From Rhineura floridana (lineage: Eukaryota > Chordata > Lepidosauria > Squamata > Rhineuridae): DNA of 64,000 nucleotides. The translations under genes and the position numbers were made by a program. Of this stretch, positions 56,401-64,000 are shown in pieces. The notes beneath the pieces are model-generated. The model was given only the letters and a program-made list of their open reading frames with translations, had not been told where the DNA came from and did not search any database. How positions within the stretch are numbered: the first letter of the stretch is position 1; the number at the start of each line of letters is the position of its first letter. The stretch is taken from assembly GCF_030035675.1 (NCBI RefSeq), contig NC_084489.1, positions 46,967,898 through 47,031,897 of the forward strand, in the 5' to 3' direction.

Positions 56401-58127
56401 GATTTTATAACAGACCTTCCACCTTCGCAGGGGAAAACCACAGTTTTGGTGGTCGTTGATGCCTTCTCGAAAATGGCTCACTTCATTCCATGTGCAGGGC
56501 TCCCAAGCGCTCAAGACACTGCCAAGTTGTACGTGCAAAATGTGTATCGGCTGCACGGTCTGCCAGACAGTCTGGTTTCCGATCGGGGCACACAATTCAC
56601 CTTGCGTTTTTGGCAAGCGTTGTAGAAGTTGCTGCAAAGTGAGCTGAGACTGTCATCTGCCCATCATCCCCAAACGGATGGGCAGTCCAAGAGGGTCAAC
56701 GCAGTCTTGCAACAATATTTACGTTGTTTTGTGGGGTATCAGCAGGACAACTGGATGTCCTACCTGCATTTAGCAGAATTTGCCTATAATAATGCTGTGC
56801 ATTCGCACACGCAACAGACTCCTTTCTTCGCCAATTTTGGCTACCACCCCCGAGCCTTCCCTGCCCCAAAAGACAGTCTGTCAGTCCCAGCCGCTGAGGA
56901 TTACTTGCAGGAACTTCACACTATGCAACAGCTACTCCAAGAGCAACTAGAACAGGCCAAAGCGGATTACAAACGCGCAGCTGACCAGCATCGGAGAGAG
57001 GGGAACCTCATACGAGTGGGAGACCAGGTCTGGATCTCTACACGTTTCCTAGCTATGCCTGGCCGGTGTCGTAAACTGCAGGATCGGTGTGTAGGGCCCT
57101 TTGAGGTGGAGGCTCAGATTAACCCCGTGGCTTACAGACTAAAATTGCCACCCACCTTCAAGATGCACCCAGTCTTCCACAGGGCATTGTTGACCGAGGA
57201 CACTGCCCCCGACCCTCACCATCCGCGAGTGGAGCCCGCGCCGCCGTTGTTGGTAGAGGGGGAGGAGGAATACGAAGTAGAACAGATTTTGGACTCGTGA
57301 AAACGCCGAGGGCGTCTTCAATACCTGATACATTGGAAGGGGTACGATCCAACTGAACATTCCTGGGAAACAGAGGAGAATGTGCACGCTCCGACTTTGG
57401 TGAGAGAATTCCATGAAGCTTATCCAGAGAAACCTAGACCTCAGGGGTGGGAAGGGTTAAAGCATGGAGGGGGGGATGATGTTGTGCTGCAGCCAACTCA
57501 GAAGGGACAGGAAGGGGGGAGGCATGAGTTTCAGGCACCTCCACAGCCAGAAGAAGCAGAGTTGGGGATTGTTGTGTCTGAGCAGGATCATGCGGGAGGG
57601 GAGCAGCCTGCTCTCCAGCCAGTTCCCATGAGTAACTCCTTTTCCGAGGAGCCGAGCGCACCGCCCCCAGTTGATGCAGAGGACTTGTGGGGGGGAAGCT
57701 TCAGAGTCAGTGCCAGCTCCTCCTTTACCAAGCAGTTCCCTGGAGGATTCCAGTGTGGCACCGCCCCCTGACCTCGAGCCTGTTGCTCGGGAGCAGGTGT
57801 CTTCAGATGAGCTGTTGGATGCGCGTCCCCTGTCTCCTCATTCCCGTCGCCGCGAGAAACGGACAGGGCAAAGACAGGAATTACAAAGGAGTCAGAGATT
57901 ACGTTCAAAAACATTTCCTATATAAGCCTGCTGCTCCCAGTGGGGGGTCGTTGAGTCAACTTCCTTCACACGCTGCAGAGCATGTCTAGAGTATAGTTAG
58001 GGACTCTAGTGAGTTAGCGTAGGGTTTCCTATGAAGCGCAATGCCTTTGATGTATCCATTACTCTAATAAAATGAGATTTACTTGCACACACACTCCAGC
58101 CTCATTCTTTCGGCTCTGGACGGGACA
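53403..58127 (+). mobile_element. Ty3/gypsy chromovirus (Sushi-like), incomplete fossil
   Basis: Parts in order: capsid part of gag (about 53430-53925), CCHC zinc knuckle (about 53970-54010), protease region (about 54190-54450), RT (about 54690-55300, with 'YLDDILIYS'), RNase H (about 55480-55930), integrase (about 56150-57250, with 'HPQTDGQSKRV') and chromodomain (about 57300-57430, 'YLIHWKGYDPTEHSWE'). A 3' LTR follows. The outer termini are TG and CA, and a 5 bp TSD (CTGGA at 53398-53402 and 58128-58132) is intact. The 5' end is incomplete and there are several breaks. The chromodomain places it with vertebrate Sushi-type chromoviruses, the group from which mammalian PEG10 and RTL1 were domesticated. 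Age cannot be read from LTR divergence because only one full LTR is present. Confidence 0.9.
57480..58127 (+). repeat. 3' LTR of the chromovirus fossil
   Basis: Starts TGTTGTGCTGCAG directly after a polypurine run (GGAGGGGGGGATGA, 57466-57479) and ends GGGACA. It contains AATAAAATGAG near 58066 as a likely polyadenylation signal. Length is 648 bp. Long open frames across it are composition effects. Confidence 0.8.
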
Positions 58128-59004
58128 CTGGAACTCTGTTAGGGGAATATGAGTCTCCTCTCACCACTCTTCACAAACTACACTTCCCAGGATTCTTTGA
58201 GGGAAGCCACGACTGTCTCAAGGGAAATAAAGGTCTGGTGTGGGTGTGGCCCTCTGATTAGGCAAGCCCATCAGCTGTGAGTCTGGCTTTTAGAACACTG
58301 GCAGTTGGTTCTTACTGAGCATACCCAGCGTTATCATTGAGTTCAATGCTAAATTTCTTAAATTAATTAAATATCAGCCAGGCATTTTTTAAACTTTTAA
58401 ACTGCAGAAGATGAAGGTCAGAGTATGGGTCAAGGTCAGTAATAGGATTACAGGTACTCTGTGAACATGGCTGATTTTTAATGAATTTCAACAGATTATG
58501 AGAACTGTGACAGAAAAAAGTCCAACAGGGGTCTGTTTTTCCCTCTCTCTTTTTACACTTTGAACTCTCGATTCTCTCTGACTGTTTTGTGTATGCTATG
58601 AATATTTAGAGGGTTATTAATCAAGCATTTCAGAGTTCAGAACTATAAGTTTCATAAGGTTTTGTTTTGAAATGAGCTGATGGGAAGCATCAGAATGGCA
58701 TGGGGGATATTTTCAATTTAACATTGCAGAATGCAAAAAATCCATGCTGACTATAGAATCATGGCTGTATAATCACTCTGCTTCACAAGAGCTGCCTTTA
58801 TTTTGTGGGTGGAGCCACCATTCCAAAATCAAAAACAATGAGCTAGAAATGACCTGAAACCTCAAATAATCCCTGACGGGACAAGGTGAGGGCAGATTCC
58901 AAGAATGTAGAAGAGGCCTCTGGACCATTATATGGTGCCTATGGGGTCTGCAGCCACCTCATACAAGGACAGCCCGATAGAGGACCACAATATTCAGTCA
59001 TAAT

Positions 59005-59190
59005 ACTTGGGCCACATTCACACTATTCCACTATTATTCCACTTTAAACAGCCTTGAGAAGTATAGTTTGTGAAGGGTGCTGAGAGTCATTAAGAGACCC
59101 CGATTCCCCTCATAGAGCTACAATTCTCAGAGTTTTCTGGGAAGAGGGACTAATTTAAACCACTCTGGCAATGGTAGCTTTGTAAGGGGG
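59005..59190. mobile_element. MITE of the GAATCCTGGGAA-type family, half copy
   Basis: 'GGCCACATTCACACTATTCC', 'CCACTATTATTCCACTTTAA', 'GTTTGTGAAGGGTGCTGAGA' and 'CCTCATAGAGCTACAATTCT' follow the family order. The complementary half is missing after about 59190. Confidence 0.6.
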
Positions 59191-60050
59191 ATTAGGAAAA
59201 GACAGACAGGTGAGGATTTAGCTTCCTCCTGGTAGGGAAGCTTCCCTCCAGATCCCTGGGCATTTAAACAGTGTCAGTATATGGTTCCTCAGCCAAGGAT
59301 TGGGAGATGTCATTCCCTCCTTGTTAGGTGAACCTTAGGAATGTGAACCCAGTGCATGTACCTGGGCCCTGCTGTCCAGCATTTCTGGCCTATAAATCTG
59401 CATTTCAGGCCTATAGAGCATCCCCCAAGGATCCATCATGCAGAAGTAAATGACAGGTGCTTAAAGGGTGCCCCCAACCCAATAATGCCTCAGTGTAAAC
59501 CTAATGTTTTAAGTTCTTAATTTCCTCACTTGCATGTACTGAATGCCAAACAAATACACAGTCCAGACTACTACCAAGAAGCCAGAGTAAAGTAAAATAA
59601 AATAAAATCTTTGCACTGTGTTCAGCTAAATTGTTTACTATTTAGCTGAGATCACCAGAGGTTCTTCAACGTCATTCAGCAGAGGGAAATAATACCTTTG
59701 TTTTTGGTACAATTGTTTATGAAGCTGGAAGCTTGTACCAGTGCATCTTTGAAGAATCAAGCAGAGTTGTGATTCTGTGACCTTTACTTTTACTCAGTGT
59801 GATCAGAATCAATAATTATTTATGACTTACACAGAGTTGGCAAGAAGCAAGCCCACCATCAGTCACCTCCAGGCTGGGATTTTCAGAAAACTCTTAACAT
59901 AATGTCCTACCCTTTCTAAAATGATTTCCCATAGAACATGGGCATGTAATTCCCTCAAGTTTCTTTGGAGGGAATGGGCATTCTGTCATTCATACACAGC
60001 TTTATGATGGGAAACACCAATGTATAAAAGTATGAAGTGTTTCTTTTACT
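59190..60050. other. No recognised feature
   Basis: Unassigned sequence; a short (AAAAT)n-like run at about 59590-59608. Confidence 0.45.
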
Positions 60051-60053
60051 ACA

Positions 60054-60209
60054 CAGATGGGGAAACTGTGGCCTTCTAGATACTGCTGGACTACAACTCC
60101 CATCATCATCCCTAATCATTGGCAATGCTGGCTGGGGGTGATGAGAGTTGGAGTCCAAACAACAGTGAAGCCTAAAAACAACTGGAGTGGCACAAGTTCC
60201 CTATCCCTG
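60054..60209. mobile_element. Family B hairpin MITE
   Basis: Starts CAGATGGGGAAACTGTGGCC and ends GTTCCCTATCCCTG, with 'GGACTACAACTCCCATCATC' and 'GTGATGAGAGTTGGAGTCC' facing each other. No exact TSD remains. Confidence 0.75.
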
Positions 60210-60429
60210 AGCTATAGCAACTTGTTGATCTGTCTGCATGGCACTTCTGAGTCTCCCAAACTGGGGCACAGAGGTGCCCTAGTCACAGTATCCCCCACTA
60301 TGATTGCTATTTCATCTATAGTCATTATTTCTAAATCTACATATATACACACAAATTACTGTAGATGAAATAAATAAACCTCCCTGTGTGTGCTGATTCC
60401 TGGTGAGGATTGCCCCCTGTGCCTTCAGT

Positions 60430-60860
60430 TACTTAAAGCCCGGAATGGGTTCTAATTTGGCTGGAGAAGCCACTTTCCCCCAAGCCACACCCACCTGCCA
60501 TATACAACATCAGATGTGGGGCAAATAAATGTGTGGCTACAAAGGAATAATCTGGAGCTTTAAAGTGGGCTCCTAATTATTCCTTGGCAAACATGGCTGG
60601 CAGTTTAAAGTTGGTGCCAAATCCAACACCTCTGGGATTGGTTCCACTTGGGAATTCCCAACTGGAGCTCCCGAATGCAGCCCATCCCTGATGAAACTGG
60701 AGCTGGCAGTCAGCACTGATCAGCTGATTGTAGTGACAACAAGCTCTGCTGGGATTGACTGTAGTTCCTGACCGGGAGCTCCCAAAAGCAGCCAATCCCT
60801 ACCGAAGACTAGGCTTTCAGTCAGTGGTGAATTTAAATTCAGCGCTGACTGCAAGACCTG
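60430..60860 (+). repeat. Diverged internal duplication, unclassified
   Basis: Two blocks, 'GGGATTGGTTCCACTTGGGA' with 'GAGCTCCCGAATGCAGCCCA', and 'GGGATTGACTGTAGTTCCTG' with 'GAGCTCCCAAAAGCAGCCAA', are ~115 bp apart. Each is followed by a CAGTCAG-type string. No family recognised. Confidence 0.4.
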
Positions 60861-61820
60861 CGATCAATAGGGATCTTCCTTTGCAGGCTGGCTTGAGTTA
60901 ATTCATTTCTGTACTGCGAACTCATATAAGAATATATCTATGTAGTATACAGAATTTCAATTAAAACCCAAACAACATAACAAATACAAGCCAACGGAAT
61001 ATGTCTACATTATTAATTTCATACCAGAAATTATTTTCAAAACTGTTCCAGAAGTGATTTGAGTATACATATTGCAGGTGTAAAGCATATTCAGAAGAAT
61101 AGTAAATTGGTGCTAATTTGTACTCAAGAAAAATGGGAAATTTCACCTATTTCAGCCTGAAGATACCTAAACTACCACTAAGATTTAAGATGGCATCGGT
61201 TTTTTTGGAAATAGCCTGGTTCCCTCTCCTTCCCTGCCCACCCCCCAGGAAAAATAACACAGCTTATCAGATTACATCACCGTGTCCTCCAAGGGATGCA
61301 AAAGGACATGTTAACTTCAAAAGGCAGGTCGGATTGTGGGATGCCCATATACTAAATTATGGTGAAGGCTGACCATTGTTTTGAATCATTATGGCTCTAA
61401 AGTACACTATTTTGTGATTCAATTGACTTGTAAGTGGATACCTGTCATCTCTCGTCAGCTCAAGAGTAATGTTCAACTTGGGAGCAGTGAGGGGGAGGGG
61501 GAGAGAGGAATGCTTATAAAGCTTTAATAAAAGGTTTTTCTCTTTATACCTATGAAGAACTAGCAGACTGGAAAGCTCACAGGATTGATTGTTAGCTGTA
61601 GGAATGTTCACTTCTAGATAAACATTCTGAATATGCCCCATATCTACAATAATTTGACAGTTCTTTTTCTTGGTCTAGGAGAAAATAAGATAGTAATCTC
61701 TTTCTACATGAATGATTGCAAAAATACTATTACAATTGCCATTCATGTTAACAGGCTGCCATGGAGGATTAGGAAGAAACTCACAAACCACCGGCAGAAG
61801 GAGTATTACAGTTTCCTCTG
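60860..61820. other. No recognised feature
   Basis: AT-rich sequence without recognisable repeats. Confidence 0.45.
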
Positions 61821-61822
61821 TA

Positions 61823-61922
61823 GCAGGCATGGGGAACCTGTGGCCCTCCAGATATTGAAGGACTACAGCTCCCATCATCCCTGAACTTTGGCCACACTGG
61901 CTGGGATTAATAAGAGTTGGAA
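61823..61922. mobile_element. Family B hairpin MITE, left part
   Basis: 'GCATGGGGAACCTGTGGCCC', 'TCCAGATATTGAAGGACTAC' and 'CTCCCATCATCCCTGAAC' mark the left arm. The right arm is cut short at the CR1/L3-like LINE that begins at about 61926. Confidence 0.7.
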
Positions 61923-61925
61923 CCT

Positions 61926-62420
61926 CAGAAGAGCCCTGTTGGATCAGGCCAAAGGCCCATCTAGTCCAGCACTCTGTTCTCACAGTGGCCAACCCATGGG
62001 AAGCCCACAAGCAGAACATGAGCACAACAGCATTCTCCCCAGCTGCAGTTCCCAGCAATTGGTATCCAAAGTCATATTGCCTCTCCGCCAAGCTTGGAAA
62101 AGTTACTTTTTTGAACTACAACTCCCATCAGCCCCAGCCAGCATGGCCACTGGATTGGGCTGATGGGAGTTGTAGTTCAAAAAAGTAACTTTTCCAAGCT
62201 CTATAAACCTCTGACAGTGGAGGCAGAGCATAGCTATTGCAGCTAGTAGCCATTGATATGCCTTATCCTTCATAAATTTGTTTAAGCAACTTTTAAAGCC
62301 ATCCAGGTTGGTGGCCATTACTACCTCTTGTAAGACTGAGTTCCATAGTTTAAGTATGCACTATATGAAGAAGTACTTTCTTTTGTTTGTCTTGATAAAA
62401 TTTGGTTCCCCACTCATGAT
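61926..62420 (-). mobile_element. CR1/L3-like LINE 3' end with nested MITE
   Basis: Minus-strand copy ('CAGAAGAGCCCTGTTGGATC', 'CCATCTAGTCCAGCACTCTG', 'TTTAAAGCCATCCAGGTTGG', 'GAAGTACTTTCTTTTGTTTG'). The family B MITE at 62088-62206 splits it at the same GCCTCTGAC region that is continuous at 25965-26346. Confidence 0.75.
62088..62206. mobile_element. Family B hairpin MITE nested in a LINE
   Basis: Almost perfect hairpin (AGCTTGGAAAAGTTAC ... GTAACTTTTCCAAGCT), nearly identical inside to the copy at 9692-9807. The flanking GCCTCT and ACCTCTGA are consistent with a decayed 8 bp TSD. Confidence 0.82.
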
Positions 62421-62885
62421 TTAGGCACCACTGTCTTGGAAAATGTATTACTAGTCATTTGGGTGTTTGTGGTGGGACCCTGAATGCACTCCCCCCCAGA
62501 TCTCCATCTCTGTCCATACCTCTGGAAAAAAATGAAATTTGAAAGTGTTTTGCTGTTTTTGAGGTTACTTATTGTTGGTTACACCATTTCTAGGGAGGAT
62601 TGGTATACAACATATTAGCCATGCCCCTGTTCTCCCACATAAAGTCTAGGAATCCAAGGATGAAACTGAGCCAGTGCCCCATTCCTTGCTGCAATACAAC
62701 TCTCTCTGTTTGCACAGAGGCTGCTTTCTGGGGTTGCACTCTGACCAGTGTCTGCTGGTGGGCAAAAAGATTCCCCTCACTAGAGACTTGCGGAGCAAGA
62801 AGGCTGCATGTGGAGGTGTGTGTGCGCCCTTCAGCAGCAGTTTCCTCAGATAAAGCTAGGAAGACTTTGCCAGCTCAGATTTGGA
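62420..62885. other. No recognised feature
   Basis: Contains a short open frame with no family resemblance. Confidence 0.4.
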
Positions 62886-62888
62886 TAT

Positions 62889-62916
62889 TATACAGCCACG
62901 AGTGTGGCTGTATCCA
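62889..62916. repeat. Short palindrome shared with repeat b
   Basis: ATACAGCCAC / GTGGCTGTAT arms with a 4-6 bp loop, matching the left edge of repeat b at 23265-23293. Possibly a terminus left by a related element. Confidence 0.5.
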
Positions 62917-63047
62917 TTTAACAACAAAGTATAAGACTTTGAAGGTACATCTTGGTTAATCAAGTTACAATAGATGGAAGGACTGGGTTATAATTCACAG
63001 TTTTGTCACAGAGCCAAAGGTATAAAATACATGTAAATACATGTCAC

Positions 63048-64000
63048 AATGTCGTTCCTATTAGGGGCGTATTTGCCGCCACCATCATTATAGGGAGGAC
63101 TTGTGAATGCTCGTGATATTCAAGTTAGGAGCCACGTGAGATCATTCTCCAATTGGGAAGGGTGTTGGAGCAGCGTATAAAAGGCTGCTCCTTCTTTCCC
63201 GCTCTTGCCTCTTTCGCCTTGCGGCTTATGCGGTTGGATCGTGATTCCCGTGGCTCTGTTGGCGTACTCAAGTGATAGTTTCTAATTACTCTGATTCTAA
63301 CAGCTTGGTTTTCCCCTGTTTTATTGCTTTAATCCTTCTATTGAGTTTTCCCGATCCCCGCCGATCAGCTGGGTGGCGGGCGTTCGCCCGCGCGCCCGGC
63401 GGTTTCCTGTTGGCTTTTTACTTCCCGTTTGTTTTCTCTGTTGGGTTATAGCTTTCGTTTCCTTATTTGCTTTCAGGTTTATTTGTAGGAGTTGCAGCTG
63501 GTGGATTATTTGTTCCAGCGTTAGTTTGGAATTTGTTTCTTGCCTCGTTCCCTAGTTGTCGTTATTGTTGATCACCCCCTCCCCCCTCCCCCCCTCCCCC
63601 TTTTCCCTCTCCCTTTCGTTTTCCCTCCGCGTAACTGTAGCTTCTTTGTTAGTTGGTTGCTTGTTCTTTATTTCATTGTAGAGTATTCCCTATATACATT
63701 TATAGTTTTATTTATTATAATACATTGTTCTGGGTTGTATTTGCTGTAAAATCCATATAATTGTTGGTTTTTAATTAAATTTATCTGTTTACAATTCTAT
63801 CCCCTCCCCTCCCCCCTTTTTTCCCTCAACTTCCATATTGTATAAATTAGCATTAATTTTAACAATTAAGTTAAAATAACAAATAATAATTTAAAATATA
63901 TAAATAAATAATTGAATAAATAAATATAAATTTTATTAATAAATAATATATATAAAATATATATTACAGTAAAAATATTATAATTTTAGTCTCAGCATAT
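63048..64000 (+). mobile_element. Second Ngaro-type element, 5' end only (fossil, cut by window edge)
   Basis: The start 'AATGTCGTTCCTATTAGGGG' and 'TTTGCCGCCACC', then 'CACGTGAGAT' and a TATA hairpin, parallel repeat A1 of the first Ngaro read on its minus strand, but with clear divergence. 63360-63420 also parallels the first element's leader (GATCAGCTGGG..GGCGGG..GCGCCCGGCGG). The remainder is pyrimidine-rich, then very AT-rich from about 63840. No coding part is reached. Confidence 0.75.
63167..63191 (+). promoter_or_regulatory. TATA-like box inside an inverted repeat
   Basis: GGAGCAGC, then GTATAAAAG, then GCTGCTCC: perfect 8 bp arms enclosing a TATA motif in the terminal repeat of the second Ngaro-type element. 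The first element has the same arrangement at 47406-47428 and, with one mismatch in an arm, in A2 near 39160-39185. The promoter role is inferred. Confidence 0.6.

Larger units (their letters stand above)
53290..58775 (-). repeat. Composite repeat b, minus strand, split by a chromovirus
   Basis: 53310-53402 ('GAGAGTTGCTAGGAGAGG', 'CTGACTGTTAAACCACTC') and 58128-58775 ('CACAAACTACACTTCCCAGG', 'GGTCTGGTGTGGGTGTGGCC', 'GTACTCTGTGAACATGGCTG', ending 'GGCTGTATAAT') are together the inverse of 23262-24000. The inserted element accounts for 53403-58127. Confidence 0.7.

Noticed and set aside
57382-57771. 129-codon frame after the chromodomain as an extra gene
   Set aside because: Most of it lies in the polypurine tract and 3' LTR of the chromovirus fossil.

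Overview
The window looks like a stretch of squamate (lizard-type) genome with no functional host protein-coding gene that I can recognise. Lineage evidence: a well-preserved Sauria-type SINE (tRNA-like head, Bov-B-like tail) near 12.8-13.1 kb, abundant CR1 and L2 LINEs, an L1-clade LINE, Ngaro-type tyrosine-recombinase retrotransposons, a chromodomain Ty3/gypsy fossil and dense families of palindromic hAT-like MITEs. Almost everything recognisable is interspersed repeat, much of it nested.

Layout. 0-5.4 kb: CR1/L3-like LINE tail with a MITE; an old L2 whose 5' region carries two ~253 bp promoter-like monomers and which was later interrupted by a reverse-transcribed RNASEH2B copy with a perfect 14 bp target-site duplication (TSD). 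5.4-9.3 kb: a decayed L1-clade LINE with traces of both ORFs. 9.4-30.6 kb: a mosaic of hAT-like MITEs (one inside another, both with exact 8 bp TSDs), tRNA-derived SINEs, CR1 and L2 fragments, a 70 bp minisatellite, a (CT)n(GT)n tract and unassigned single-copy sequence. 30.7-35.0 kb: a near full-length but decayed CR1 with an esterase-type ORF1 and an endonuclease/RT ORF2, itself interrupted by a 67 nt U4 snRNA fragment joined to a LINE-like tail and flanked by a 13 bp TSD. 35-38.5 kb: MITE, SINE, L2 fragments and a long (AAT)n tract. 38.5-47.5 kb: a Ngaro-type element on the minus strand with split direct repeats, interrupted by a 2.1 kb L1-related, ORF1-only element on the plus strand (19 bp TSD, poly-A). 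48.5-52.2 kb: a nearly intact L2 whose ~1,007-codon frame carries one in-frame TGA. 52.5-58.8 kb: an inverted relative of the 23.3-24.7 kb region, split by a chromovirus fossil with a 5 bp TSD. 59-63 kb: MITEs and CR1/L3-like tails. 63.05 kb to the edge: the 5' end of a second, divergent Ngaro-type element on the plus strand.

How the parts relate: this is a record of mobile elements acting on one another. LINE machinery moved cellular RNAs (RNASEH2B mRNA, U4 snRNA), SINEs and probably the ORF1-only element; DNA transposons left hairpin MITEs. Most boundaries rest on visible TSDs or terminal repeats. Family names rest on recognised protein or tail motifs, without database searches. LTR-type and Ngaro elements are described only as fossils.
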